Notes under the pieces: model-generated
What the model was told of the DNA's origin: nothing
The model's input: the letters and a program-made list of their open reading frames with translations, nothing else
Database searches by the model: none
Translations under genes and position numbers: made by a program
In this document: positions 16,113 to 25,385 of the stretch, one piece after another
Position numbering within the stretch: position 1 is the first letter of the stretch
Layout: each line of letters opens with the position of its first letter
Assembly: GCA_947627065.1 (NCBI GenBank)
Contig: CANQUN010000001.1
Span: 62,001 to 126,000, forward strand
Direction: 5' to 3'
Length of the DNA: 64,000 nt
Origin: an uncultured Clostridia bacterium
GTDB taxonomy: Bacteria > Bacillota > Clostridia > Christensenellales > Borkfalkiaceae

Positions 16113-17228
16113 ATGAAAGACCCGAGAATTTCGCTGCTCGCGAAGAATCTCATCAACTACTCCTGCTCTCTTAAAAAAGGAGAAAAGGTACTCATCGAAG
16201 CCTTCGGCATAGACAACGCCCTCGTCAACGCCCTCGTGGAAGAAGCGCGCAAGGCGGGCGCTTACCCCTTCGTCATGCTCAGGGACCATTCGGTCATGCG
16301 CGCCATGATAAAGGACACCGACGCCGAACACCAGAAACTCTGGGCAAAGTACGATTCGTTCATCATGAACGACATGGACGCGTACATCGGCATAAGAGGG
16401 GGATCCAACTCGGCCGAAATGTCCGACATCCCCGCCGAAGCCAACAGGCTTTACGACACCGTCTATTCCCATCCCGTACACCACGAGATAAGGGTCAAAA
16501 AGACAAAGTGGTGCGTCCTGCGTTACCCCAACCCGTCCATGGCCCAGCAGTCGGGCATGTCCACCGAAGCCTTCGAGGACTTCTACTTTGACGTCTGCAC
16601 CCTCGATTATTCCAAGATGGACAGGGCGATGGACGCCCTCAAAAAGCTGATGGACAGCACGGACAAGGTCCGCCTCATCGCCAAGGACACCGACATCACC
16701 TTCTCCATAAAGGGGATAGGAAGCGAAAAGTGTTCGGGGCAGAAGAACATCCCCGACGGAGAGATCTATTCGGCACCCGTAAAGGACAGCGTAAACGGCG
16801 TTATCACCTACAACGCGCCTTCCATGCAGAAGGGTCTTAAATTCGAAAATGTGCGTTTAAGGTTTGAAAAAGGCCGCATTGTGGAAGCCACGGCCAATTA
16901 CACCGACAAACTAAACGAGATACTCGACACCGACGACGGCGCCCGTTACGTCGGCGAATTTGCCATCGGCGTAAATCCCTTTGTTACCAAGCCCATGGGC
17001 GACATACTCTTTGACGAGAAGATAAGCGGCTCCATCCACTTCACCCCGGGCTGCTGTTACGACGACTGCTACAACGGCAACATCTCCTCCGTGCATTGGG
17101 ACCTCGTGCTCATCATGACCCCCGAGTACGGCGGCGGAGAGATATGGTTTGACGACGTGCTGATAAGAAAGGACGGCCTGTTCGTGCCCGACGAGCTCAA
17201 ACCTCTCAACCCCGAAAACCTCAGATAA
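16113..17228 (+). CDS. M29-family metallo-aminopeptidase
   Basis: A 371-residue cytoplasmic aminopeptidase of the thermophilic metalloprotease (AmpS/PepS, M29) family, which removes N-terminal residues from peptides with two metal ions. The C-terminal core has Glu, His and Asp ligands in segments such as GEFAIGVNP, SGSIHFTPG, SVHWDLV and GGEIWFDD. I start it at 16113 because GGGAGG lies at 16101-16106; the open frame extends upstream but includes the promoter. The stop shares one base with the next start, so it is co-translated with the pseudouridine synthase. Confidence 0.93.
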   Translation: MKDPRISLLAKNLINYSCSLKKGEKVLIEAFGIDNALVNALVEEARKAGAYPFVMLRDHSVMRAMIKDTDAEHQKLWAKYDSFIMNDMDAYIGIRGGSNSAEMSDIPAEANRLYDTVYSHPVHHEIRVKKTKWCVLRYPNPSMAQQSGMSTEAFEDFYFDVCTLDYSKMDRAMDALKKLMDSTDKVRLIAKDTDITFSIKGIGSEKCSGQKNIPDGEIYSAPVKDSVNGVITYNAPSMQKGLKFENVRLRFEKGRIVEATANYTDKLNEILDTDDGARYVGEFAIGVNPFVTKPMGDILFDEKISGSIHFTPGCCYDDCYNGNISSVHWDLVLIMTPEYGGGEIWFDDVLIRKDGLFVPDELKPLNPENLR

Positions 17229-18052
17229 TGGACAGAACGCTCCGTCTCACCGTGGACGCGGACTGCTGCGTCCGCGACTTTTTAAGGCGGCGGTTCTCTT
17301 ACGGAATGGTGCGGTTTTTGCGTGAAAAAGGCGCTCTTTTGCTCGGCGGAAGGGAAATTGCCGTGATTTCGCGCGCCAAAAAAGGGGACGAACTGACGCT
17401 GCTTTTCAAGGAGACGGGCACCTTTCCTTACCCGCCTGCGGACGTCGGCCTCCTGCCCGTGTATTCGGATGAGGACGTGGCCGTCGTCCAAAAGCCCGCG
17501 GGCGTCGCTTGTATGCCCGCGTTCAGGTTCAAGGACACGCTGTTCAACGGCCTTGCCTTCCTGTATCCCGGGGAAGTTTTCAGGGTGGTAACGCGGCTCG
17601 ACAGATTCACGAGCGGGCTTGTCCTGCTCGCCAAAAACGCCCTTTCCCACTCCCTGCTGCACGCGGGGATGGAAGGCGTTGCCAAAGAGTACACTGCCGT
17701 TGTTGAAAACGCGCCCGCCGCGGGCACGGTCATAGACCTTCCCATAGCCGCGGGAGAGGACGGAAAGAGGTGCGTCTCCCCGGACGGAAAGCCCGCCGAA
17801 ACGCGCATTATCTCGGTAAAACGCGTGGGAGAGCACACCTTTGTTACCCTCCGTCCCATAACGGGCAGAACCCACCAGATCCGCGTCCACCTCGCCGCCG
17901 TCGGCTGTCCAATCACGGGCGACCCGCTGTACGGCAGCGGAGGAAGCGGCCAACTGCTGTGCTGTTCCCGTCTCGCCTTCAGCCACCCGATAACGGGCGA
18001 AAAACTCGATTTTTCCATCGACGGCGAGGCCGAACTGCTCTCGAGGATGTAA
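17228..18052 (+). CDS. RluA/RluD-family RNA pseudouridine synthase
   Basis: A 274-residue enzyme converting specific uridines in rRNA or tRNA to pseudouridine. An S4-like N-terminal part (about 1-60) precedes the catalytic domain with TRLDRFTSGLVLLAKN, Asp125 being the catalytic residue, and RPITGRTHQIRVHLA. The exact RNA target cannot be read. The S4 region is encoded over a stretch (17311-17340) closely resembling the intergenic palindromic element. It follows the aminopeptidase with a one-base overlap. Confidence 0.92.
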   Translation: MDRTLRLTVDADCCVRDFLRRRFSYGMVRFLREKGALLLGGREIAVISRAKKGDELTLLFKETGTFPYPPADVGLLPVYSDEDVAVVQKPAGVACMPAFRFKDTLFNGLAFLYPGEVFRVVTRLDRFTSGLVLLAKNALSHSLLHAGMEGVAKEYTAVVENAPAAGTVIDLPIAAGEDGKRCVSPDGKPAETRIISVKRVGEHTFVTLRPITGRTHQIRVHLAAVGCPITGDPLYGSGGSGQLLCCSRLAFSHPITGEKLDFSIDGEAELLSRM

Positions 18053-18068
18053 CCTTTCGGAATCGCCC

Positions 18069-18092
18069 AAAACCCCCGAAAACGGGGTTTTT
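18069..18092 (+). terminator. Terminator of the aminopeptidase operon
   Basis: AAAACCCC and GGGGTTTT arms around a 7-base loop, ending in a T-run. Confidence 0.8.
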
Positions 18093-18155
18093 CGGGGCAA
18101 ATTTACCCGCGTTTGCGTAAATTTCACCATAAATTCACAAGAAACCTGTTGAAAA

Positions 18156-18188
18156 CCGCGAAAAACACTTGTATTCGCGGGTCTTTTT
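18156..18188 (+). terminator. Hairpin with T-run overlapping the next promoter
   Basis: CCGCGAA (18156-18162) pairs with TTCGCGG (18174-18180), followed by GTCTTTTT. It may be a second terminator for the upstream operon. Confidence 0.5.
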
Positions 18189-18198
18189 ATGGTAAAAT
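18169..18198 (+). promoter_or_regulatory. Promoter of the 1330-residue protein gene
   Basis: TTGTAT (18169-18174), an 18-base spacer and TAAAAT (18193-18198); the leader is about 60 bases. Confidence 0.6.
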
Positions 18199-18263
18199 AT
18201 TTTCAGGCTACGGTATTTTATACTCGCGCCCATGTGTAAGAACTACGTTAAAGGAGTTTTCTT

Positions 18264-21200
18264 ATGTTCAGCGGAAAGAAAAGGAAAAGCTCGATCTTGG
18301 TGTTGGCGCTGGCCTTCATCCTTTCGGCAACGCTGTTCGTCGGCGTCGGCGGAATGACCGCCTTCGCTCAAGGGGACTACGATGGGCTGGCGTACATCGC
18401 CAACGGAGAGGAGGCTTCGGCCGCGATAGACGAGCTGGAAGCCACCGGTTCGGACGTTACCGCGCTCAAAGCCGCTCTGGCAGACGCGTCTGCCGCAGCC
18501 GCCGCTTATTACGGCGAACTGCGCGACTTTGACGAAAAAGCCACCGTTGACAAAGTGCGTCAAAGTTTTGCCTCTTACATCGACGTTCTCGGCAAGATCG
18601 ACCTTTTCAACACGCAGAAAGAGGGGACAGAAATCCCCGATATAGCGTTGAAGGAGAAGTTCACCTACTACGGCGGCACTCCTCTCGCTGCCGTCGGCGA
18701 AAAGGAAACCGACATCAGGCTCGAATGCGGCAGGATACTCTACGCCGACATCGAGGCTTCGGTTAAAGATTGGCTCTCCATCGGCCTCAACGACGACATA
18801 AAGTACAGCGTCGTGCTCAAAAACGGCGGGGATCCGCAGGAACTGTTCGTGGTGTTCGCACACCGCGGCGGCGCCACGGTAAACGCCGTTTCGCCCGAGT
18901 ACAAGATAGTGTCCGAGAGCTGCCCGAGCGGTTCGCTCACCCTCACCTTCACTACGCCCGACGGCAAGACCTACACCGTGTTTGTCTCCTACGTCCGCGA
19001 TGACGTTCAGCCCGACATAGCCACCGGTCTCGTACCCGACGACCACGTGGAATTTACAGGCGCATCCGAAGGCACGGCGTTCGACAAGAACAACACCGTT
19101 GACCTCTTCGACATAGTTGTCGACGAAGCGTACAGCGACACCGCCGTTCCCTTTGAGAGAATACTTGCCGACGCAAAGATAGCCCTCATACAGAACCCCG
19201 GTCTCACCATCGTCGAGGATTACGACGGGTTCATGGAGCAGACGGCAGGCGCGGTGGACAGCGCGCGCACCATGATAACCGCCGAGATAGAATCGGCGGT
19301 AAACGCCCTTGACGAACAACTCTACACGCCCGAGGATTACGCTGCGATAGAGGCCGTACGCGACGAATATGTTCCGCGCGTTCAGGCGGCCACCGACGCG
19401 AGGACGCTCAAGAACCTCAGGACCGCCGCCCTCGGCGCAATCAAAGCCGTCAAAAATATCCCCGACGCGCTGCATGAAGAGAACGGGGAACTTCTTTCCG
19501 CAACATATTACGATTATACCGCGGACGACGACGAATGCCTGTTTGCCAAAGCAGTCGCCGCCCTCGGCAAGATAGACGGGCAGAACGCCGCCGTCAAGGA
19601 ACTTGTATCCGCCGACCGCGAACGTATTCTCTCCGTCCTCAAAGAGAGCGCCGCCCGCGCGGTGTATTCTCTGGCAGACAGCGTCAACCTCGCCGGCCTT
19701 GCCGACAACCAGAAGAGAGAAGTTACCGCCAAGTTGGTGGACCTGCTTTCCGACATAATAGACGCGGGCGACGATTATACCTCGCTTGCCGGTCATATCG
19801 ACAATTTCGCCTCTTACGTCAACACCGACGTCAAAGCCTTTGCCCAGAAAACCGAACTTACCAGCGGAGATTTCACCGTAAACGGCACGTTTGACAGCAA
19901 CGCCGCCCTCTCCGCCTCCAAGTCGCTTTCTTCCGACAAGGACAAGGAAGAGGTGGACGCCATCAACGGTTACAAGTCCAAAAACAGCAAGACGAGAGGG
20001 TACGAAGTCCTCGAGTATTACGAGATGGAAATAACCGTAAACGGCAAATCCGTCGGTCAGGCGGGCGATTCCGTATACACGGTAAAAGTCAAACTCGACA
20101 GCAAGGTCATAGACCTCATCAAAAAAGGCGGAATAAAGCTGGACAGCCTCGCCGTCATGTATTATGCGGCGGACGGAAGCACCGACTTTATATATTATGA
20201 TAAAGACGGCAACGGCGTAAGTTACGAACTGCGCGATGCCGACGGTAATTTAATAAATGATCCCGAAAAGGATTATACTAAAACGGAGGAGGGGTACATA
20301 ATGTTTAAGACGACCCATTTCAGTGCGTATTGTCTCATGGGCAATACCACAAGCAACGCGCTCCGCCGCGCCGGCGGTATGCTCAGCGGCGCCGCGGCCG
20401 ATCTGGGCAACATAATGCTGTTTGTCGCAATAGGCATAATAGCGGTTATTTCGCTGGCGGTAATCGCGCTCATCATCGCCGCCATCGTCGCTGCCTGCAA
20501 GAGGTACAAGATAGTATTTGAAACCAACGGCGGCACCCGCGTTAAACCCATCCGCGGCAAGAACGGCAAGGCCATACCCGAAGAACTGCCCGTAACCGAA
20601 AAAGAAGGTTACGTGTTCATGGGCTGGTTCATAGACCCCACCCTCAAATACGGCTTTAACAGAAGCAGAATGCCGAGAGCCAAGACCACCCTCTACGCCA
20701 AGTGGCTCACCGAGGAAGAATACAAGGCCCTCACCAACACCAATAAAGAAAACCTCGTCCGTTTCTACGACCAGATAAGGTCCAAACTCATAGCGTGCAA
20801 GAAGCCCGAATCGGGAGACAAATCCTTTGTGGAAAGTGAAGTTCTCGCCCGCCTCAAAGCCGAGGACGATTGCGTAAGGCTTGAAATCAAGACCAAGAAC
20901 GATTGCCTTACCGACCGTAACGGCAAGACCTACATCACCCCCGAATCCGAAAACTTTGAAACCATCATCGTCAACGATGAAATCAGCCTCATAGAAGCGG
21001 TTGACGCCATCGAGCGCATGGCGGACACCAACGGCCTGTTCATCGAAAAGGAACCCGAACTCGACCCGTCCGCTTTCGAAGATGCAAAAGTCGGTTACGA
21101 ATACACCATAGTCTACAAGAACGTCGCCGATTTCGACGAAAGATACACCGCCCTGCGCGAGTATCAGCGCCGTTTCTCCGCCGTTGTCGACAAAGAAAAG

Positions 21201-22256
21201 GCTACGCCCGGCAAACTCCTGTTCGAACTTATCCCCAACGAGAAGAAAGAGTTGTATCTCGGCATAGACCTCGACGCCGAATATTATCCCGGTGTGTTCG
21301 AACAGAAGAAGACCATCGGCCGCCTCGCCAACGTCTACACGATTACCGAAGGCGAGCAGATGAACGTGGCGTTCGGCCTCATCTCCCGCGTGCTCGAGGC
21401 AAACGGCCTTGCAATCGGCAACACCCTCGCTCCCGCGTCCGAAGATTTCGACCCGTCCGAAGCGTATGAATACGTCATCGCGGCGCCCGAGACCGAAGAA
21501 CCCGTTGAAGAACCTGTTGAGGAACCCGTCGAAGAACCCGTTGAGGAACCCGTTGAGGAACCCGTTGAGGTTGAAGTCGAAGTCGAAACCGAACCCGTTC
21601 CCACGACCGACGAACTGTTTGACGAATTCAAGGCTTACGTCGCCACTTACAAAGTCAACGTTGAGGACGGCGTAGAACCCGACAGAACTTATGACAACAC
21701 GGTTGTCGTCCGCGCAAGAAAGACCGAAACCGAGGTTGAGGCCGTGATAGAGCCTGATACCGAAACTGCCGAAACGGCCACCTTCTCCACCGCAGACGGC
21801 CTTGCCGAGGCCGAAGCCAAGGTAGACGCGGCCATGGCCAAGTACGCTCAGGTCAAGACCGAAGAGGCCGCCACCGAACTCGACGAAGATGAAGAGGGCA
21901 CCGTCAGCTACACCGTCAGATATCCCGCAGCCATGACTGCAGAAGAGATATTTGCCGAAGTCAGAACCTTCGTCAGCTCCTTCGCAATGTTCATCGGCAC
22001 CAACGTCAAGCCTGACCTCACGCTCGACGGCGTAGTGGTTGTCAAAGCCACCCTTGAGGACGGCGTAACCAAGGTTACCGTCGATCCCGACAAGGAAGTC
22101 GAGGAATTCAACGTTACCAACAGAACCGAACTCAACGAGGTCAAGGACGTCATCACCGCCGTCATGGCCAAGTACGGTCTCGAAGTCGATCCCGAATACG
22201 TTCCTTCCGAAGAACGTGCAGAGGGTACCGCATTCGGCTTCAGAATCAAGTTCTGA
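18264..22256 (+). CDS. Large membrane-anchored protein with InlB-type repeat and four unknown repeats
   Basis: A 1330-residue protein starting with a signal peptide that ends near AFAQ (residue 36). An Ala/Asp-rich, helical region of about 680 residues follows, then a membrane helix (about 716-745). After the helix come an InlB/Listeria-Bacteroides repeat (about 748-812: FETNGGT...GYVFMGWF...TTLYAKW) and four related units of roughly 110-120 residues, each ending in a Y-x-Y-x-(I/V)-like strand (near 944, 1065, 1212 and 1330). Units two and three are joined by a (EEPV)n linker (about 1076-1108). InlB repeats are normally extracellular, so their place after a lone membrane helix is odd. GGAG precedes the start. 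Function unknown. Confidence 0.8.
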   Translation: MFSGKKRKSSILVLALAFILSATLFVGVGGMTAFAQGDYDGLAYIANGEEASAAIDELEATGSDVTALKAALADASAAAAAYYGELRDFDEKATVDKVRQSFASYIDVLGKIDLFNTQKEGTEIPDIALKEKFTYYGGTPLAAVGEKETDIRLECGRILYADIEASVKDWLSIGLNDDIKYSVVLKNGGDPQELFVVFAHRGGATVNAVSPEYKIVSESCPSGSLTLTFTTPDGKTYTVFVSYVRDDVQPDIATGLVPDDHVEFTGASEGTAFDKNNTVDLFDIVVDEAYSDTAVPFERILADAKIALIQNPGLTIVEDYDGFMEQTAGAVDSARTMITAEIESAVNALDEQLYTPEDYAAIEAVRDEYVPRVQAATDARTLKNLRTAALGAIKAVKNIPDALHEENGELLSATYYDYTADDDECLFAKAVAALGKIDGQNAAVKELVSADRERILSVLKESAARAVYSLADSVNLAGLADNQKREVTAKLVDLLSDIIDAGDDYTSLAGHIDNFASYVNTDVKAFAQKTELTSGDFTVNGTFDSNAALSASKSLSSDKDKEEVDAINGYKSKNSKTRGYEVLEYYEMEITVNGKSVGQAGDSVYTVKVKLDSKVIDLIKKGGIKLDSLAVMYYAADGSTDFIYYDKDGNGVSYELRDADGNLINDPEKDYTKTEEGYIMFKTTHFSAYCLMGNTTSNALRRAGGMLSGAAADLGNIMLFVAIGIIAVISLAVIALIIAAIVAACKRYKIVFETNGGTRVKPIRGKNGKAIPEELPVTEKEGYVFMGWFIDPTLKYGFNRSRMPRAKTTLYAKWLTEEEYKALTNTNKENLVRFYDQIRSKLIACKKPESGDKSFVESEVLARLKAEDDCVRLEIKTKNDCLTDRNGKTYITPESENFETIIVNDEISLIEAVDAIERMADTNGLFIEKEPELDPSAFEDAKVGYEYTIVYKNVADFDERYTALREYQRRFSAVVDKEKATPGKLLFELIPNEKKELYLGIDLDAEYYPGVFEQKKTIGRLANVYTITEGEQMNVAFGLISRVLEANGLAIGNTLAPASEDFDPSEAYEYVIAAPETEEPVEEPVEEPVEEPVEEPVEEPVEVEVEVETEPVPTTDELFDEFKAYVATYKVNVEDGVEPDRTYDNTVVVRARKTETEVEAVIEPDTETAETATFSTADGLAEAEAKVDAAMAKYAQVKTEEAATELDEDEEGTVSYTVRYPAAMTAEEIFAEVRTFVSSFAMFIGTNVKPDLTLDGVVVVKATLEDGVTKVTVDPDKEVEEFNVTNRTELNEVKDVITAVMAKYGLEVDPEYVPSEERAEGTAFGFRIKF

Positions 22257-22394
22257 TAACCCAGCCCTACAGATTCTCGGAGTTGCGCTCTGTCATCTAA
22301 TTCGTACCGTGCGACGGTTTGATATGAGATTTCGTGTTGACCGTTCGTATCGTGCGACATAGCACAGAGTCCCGCTCCGAGCCAATTGAACCGC

Positions 22395-22426
22395 AAGGGA
22401 GGCAGCCCGCTGCCTCCCTTAAATTT
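22395..22426 (+). terminator. Terminator
   Basis: Perfect 11-base arms AAGGGAGGCAG and CTGCCTCCCTT around CCCG, then AAATTTT. Confidence 0.85.
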
Positions 22427-22771
22427 TACCTTGTTCTTAAATTTGTTTACTTTACCCGCCAACACATTTGCCGCGATTTCGTTTGTAAATTCGGTTTGAG
22501 TTACGTTTGTTCGGGCATTTGTGCGTTATCCGCCCGCGTTCTCAAATCTCAACCATCTCCGGGCTGCCTGTCCCGCCTGCTACAATCTCCTCGAAATCTA
22601 TCTGTTTTCCGTTTTTCGGTACTCTCTTTCCCTTAATATCTTTACTCCAAAATCTCCCCGCTTCTCCTTAAATTTTTTCCTTTTTTCAAACATTTGTTTA
22701 CCGTAAAACGGCAAAAGTGTTACACATGAAAAAAGAGAGGGCGGATTTTTGGGTTTGGCAGTAGAGGGGAC

Positions 22772-22794
22772 GGGCTTTTTTTGCGAAAAAGGCT
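22772..22794. repeat. Copy of the dispersed palindromic element
   Basis: A core of seven Ts, GCGAAAAAGGCT, matches the other copies in the window. Confidence 0.65.
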
Positions 22795-22949
22795 ACTTTC
22801 GCCTTAAAACGGACATATCCGTTTCCCGTTTTGTCGGTAGCGCCGTGCGGCATTTTCCGCAACGAGGCGGCTTGTCGGAATAATTCCCCAAAGCAATACG
22901 GCCACGGACAACGGCGGGCGGCGATTCATATAATGGAGTGGAGGGAGTT

Positions 22950-23453
22950 ATGGACGAAGTATACGCGGCCGCGGGCGAATATCCCAAGATTGAGGGCAGG
23001 TGCGAGATGAGCGACGCGCTGTGTCTCATGGGCGATTACGGCGGACGGAACGGCGAGACGACCGCCATCATTCAGTACATCTATCAACATTATATAACGG
23101 CGGGTGTGGACGAACGGCTGTCGCGCATGATGCGCGGCATCGCCCTCGTCGAAATGCGCCACCACGCCCTGCTTGCCGACGCGATAGTCCGTTCCGGCGG
23201 AACGCCCTACGTCGGCACGGTCAGGGAATTCTGGACGGCCCGCTCGGTCAGTTATTCAAAGGACATACCGCTCTTTCTCATGAACGACATCGCGGCCGAA
23301 ACGGCTGCCGTGGCGGCTTACCGCAAGACGCTGCTGTGCCTTACCAACGAGAGCATAAAGCGGCTTGTTTCCCGCATAATCGAGGACGAAGAAGTGCACC
23401 TGTCCCTCCTTGGCGATTACCTTGCGGAAATCGGCAACAGCCGCGCCCGTTGA
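22950..23453 (+). CDS. Ferritin-like diiron protein
   Basis: A 167-residue four-helix protein with the ligand pattern of the ferritin/rubrerythrin superfamily: Glu36 (GETTAI), Glu68 and His71 (EMRHH), Glu117 (IAAETAA) and Glu147 with His150 (EEVH). Such proteins bind two Fe or Mn ions and detoxify peroxide or store metal. No rubredoxin domain is present. GAGGGAG precedes the ATG at 22950; an upstream in-frame GTG at 22938 is less likely. It seems monocistronic, with a palindromic terminator 100 bases on. The exact subfamily is uncertain. Confidence 0.85.
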   Translation: MDEVYAAAGEYPKIEGRCEMSDALCLMGDYGGRNGETTAIIQYIYQHYITAGVDERLSRMMRGIALVEMRHHALLADAIVRSGGTPYVGTVREFWTARSVSYSKDIPLFLMNDIAAETAAVAAYRKTLLCLTNESIKRLVSRIIEDEEVHLSLLGDYLAEIGNSRAR

Positions 23454-23551
23454 GCGAAGCGGCGCCCCAAACGCGCAGGCCGAACAAAGCAAACGTACCA
23501 AAGCGCGTCTCAAAGACAGGCCGATCGAACGGTAGAGTAAAAACACAAAAA

Positions 23552-23579
23552 GCCCCGTATTTCTGCGAAATACGGGGCA
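23552..23579. terminator. Palindromic terminator
   Basis: GCCCCGTATTTC and GAAATACGGGGC form 12 pairs around a TGC loop, then ATTTCCTCATTTT. The apex resembles the family with TTTCGTGCGAAAA. Confidence 0.75.
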
Positions 23580-23589
23580 TTTCCTCATT

Positions 23590-23800
23590 TTCCAAAACCC
23601 GCAAAACGTTTTACGCCGAGCCGTCTCGCGCCTTTCAAAACCCTTTTATACACGTCGGCGCTCGACTTTCAAAACGCCTTTACACACGCCGCCGCGCACG
23701 CTTTCTGCCCTGTCGTCATTCACCGTCCAAAACCCTTTTTTGCATGCCGTCCCGCAAGTATTAAAGACCTTCCAACACGCCATTGCCCGCCCCGTCGGGC
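23590..23800. repeat. Degenerate tandem repeats
   Basis: About five irregular units of 33-60 bases, each opening with TTTCAAAACCC or TCCAAAACCCTTTT and continuing with a CG-rich string. Confidence 0.55.
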
Positions 23801-23916
23801 GTCTCACGCACGCGACCCGAACCCGCGCAATCACAAGAACGGCGGGCGGCTTTTTCGCCGTTGCAATCACAAAATTCACAAGCCGCATTCTGATGCTAAA
23901 AATCTTTCGTATTCGT

Positions 23917-23945
23917 TTGCATTTTTTCGCGATATGTTGTAAAAT
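23917..23945 (+). promoter_or_regulatory. Promoter of the DUF523-mscS cluster
   Basis: TTGCAT (23917-23922), a 17-base spacer and TAAAAT (23940-23945). Confidence 0.65.
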
Positions 23946-23969
23946 ACTGTATAAGAGAAAGGGGGAAGC

Positions 23970-24434
23970 ATGAAAATTCTCGTCAGCTGCTGCCTTTTGG
24001 GTGAAAAATGCCGTTACGACGGCGCGGGCCGACCCAATGGCGATGTCATAAATCTCGGCAAGGAGCACACGCTCATTCCCGTCTGCCCCGAAGTGCTCGG
24101 CGGCCTTCCCACGCCGCGCGTTCCGAGCGAGAGACGGGACGGTATGGTCGTTTCCGCCGACGGCAGGGACGTAACCGCACACTTTCTCAAAGGGGCGCGG
24201 GCCGCGCTTGAAATAGCCCAAAAAGAGGGCGTGCAACTGTGCGTGCTCAAGTCCAAAAGCCCCTCGTGCGGCTCTGGCGAAATATACGACGGAACGTTTA
24301 CGGGCACGCTTACCGCGGGCGACGGAACGGCCGCCGCTCTGCTCAAGGCAAACGGTTTCAGGGTGATCAGCGAAAGCGAAATCGAAGCCCTGAAAGCCGA
24401 ACTCAACGCCGCCCAAGCGTCCCCGAAAATCTGA
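23970..24434 (+). CDS. DUF523 family protein, TudS-like
   Basis: A 154-residue cytoplasmic protein. Conserved cysteines lie in CLLG (Cys8), CPE (Cys39) and SPSCG (Cys100), the pattern of DUF523. At least one member of the family, TudS, is an iron-sulfur enzyme that removes sulfur from 2-thiouracil, and the three Cys fit such a cluster. Whether this protein desulfurises thiouracil is inference. GGGGG precedes the start, and mscS follows 54 bases downstream across a repeat copy. Confidence 0.85.
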   Translation: MKILVSCCLLGEKCRYDGAGRPNGDVINLGKEHTLIPVCPEVLGGLPTPRVPSERRDGMVVSADGRDVTAHFLKGARAALEIAQKEGVQLCVLKSKSPSCGSGEIYDGTFTGTLTAGDGTAAALLKANGFRVISESEIEALKAELNAAQASPKI

Positions 24435-24449
24435 CTCAAAAGCAAAAAA

Positions 24450-24476
24450 ACCGCCTGAATCTCACAAGAATCGGGC
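24450..24476. repeat. Dispersed element between the DUF523 gene and mscS
   Basis: ACCGCCTGAATCTCACAAG resembles the other-strand form of the palindromic element; the Shine-Dalgarno of mscS follows directly. Confidence 0.5.
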
Positions 24477-24488
24477 AAAGGAGTTTTT

Positions 24489-25343
24489 ATGAAAGAATTT
24501 TTTGAAAGGATCTGGAACTCCCTCTCGACATGGTTCATCGAGGGGAGAGGCTGGGCCACGATACTCGGCGCAGTGCTGACGGTTGTGCTCGGTTACATCC
24601 TCGTGCGGATAATCATCGCCATAGTCCGCCGTATCATCAACCGCACAAGGCTCAAGGGGCTTGCGGGCAACTTTATCGTTACGATAGTAAAGATACTGCT
24701 GTTCTTCATCTACATAATCGCGGTGATGAAGGTGCTTGGCATCGACACGTCGAGCATGGTGGCAATACTCGCCGCTTCCTCCTTGGCCGTAACCCTCGCG
24801 CTGCAGACCACGCTTTCCAACTTTGCCAGCGGTATGATACTCGTGGGTAACCACCCCTTCAAGGAAGGCGACTTTATAGAAGCGGCGGGCGTTTCGGGCA
24901 CCGTGGAGAACATAAGCCTGTTCAGCACGAGGATTAAGACGGTGGACAACAAACAGATAACAATTCCCAATTCTTCCGTCGCTTCGGGCAATATAATAAA
25001 CTATTCTACCGAACCCAAGCGCCGCGTTGACCTCGTTGTGCCCGTGGCTTACGGCACGGATACCGACAAGGTTAAAAAGGTTGTAACCGACATTCTCGAA
25101 GCCCACCCGCTCATCCTGCACGACGAGGGTTACACCGTGCGCATCGCCGCGTTCGGCGCAAGTTCCATAGATTTCACCTGCCGCGCGTGGGTGAACAACG
25201 CCGACTATTGGACGGTGTTCTTTGACCTCAATGAGCAGATCAAGGCGCGTTTCGAGACCGAAAACATCGAGATTCCTTACACCAAGATTGACGTAAACAT
25301 CAAAAACGACGGCGGCGAAACCAAGAGCGGCAAAGGCGAATAA
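24489..25343 (+). CDS. mscS: Small-conductance mechanosensitive channel MscS
   Basis: A 284-residue MscS-type channel that releases solutes during hypo-osmotic shock. Three membrane helices precede the soluble beta and alpha/beta domains; the pore helix is the Ala-rich LAASSLAVTLALQTTLSNFA segment (about 98-117), followed by NHPFKEGDFIE and the IPNS motif of the beta domain. Length equals the E. coli channel. AAAGGAG precedes the start. It shares a cluster with the DUF523 gene and a lipoprotein gene, each separated only by a repeat copy. Confidence 0.95.
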   Translation: MKEFFERIWNSLSTWFIEGRGWATILGAVLTVVLGYILVRIIIAIVRRIINRTRLKGLAGNFIVTIVKILLFFIYIIAVMKVLGIDTSSMVAILAASSLAVTLALQTTLSNFASGMILVGNHPFKEGDFIEAAGVSGTVENISLFSTRIKTVDNKQITIPNSSVASGNIINYSTEPKRRVDLVVPVAYGTDTDKVKKVVTDILEAHPLILHDEGYTVRIAAFGASSIDFTCRAWVNNADYWTVFFDLNEQIKARFETENIEIPYTKIDVNIKNDGGETKSGKGE

Positions 25344-25350
25344 AAACCGA

Positions 25351-25379
25351 TTAGCCGCCTAAATCTCACATTATCGAGG
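25351..25379. repeat. Dispersed element between mscS and the lipoprotein gene
   Basis: TTAGCCGCCTAAATCTCACA is the other-strand form of the palindromic element; GAGGGG of the next gene overlaps its end. Confidence 0.6.
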
Positions 25380-25385
25380 GGTTTT

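Larger units (their letters stand above)
22257..22949. other. Long spacer after the 1330-residue protein gene
   Basis: It holds a terminator (22395-22426), two near-identical TTCGTACCGTGCGAC-type strings before it, about 300 T/C-rich bases without a gene, one palindromic element (22772-22794) and a weak promoter (CGGACA-18-TATAAT, -10 at 22929-22934) for the ferritin-like gene. Confidence 0.6.
23454..23969. other. Spacer after the ferritin-like gene
   Basis: It contains a terminator, about 200 bases of degenerate repeats (23590-23800), and the promoter of the DUF523 gene. No protein gene is seen. Confidence 0.6.
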
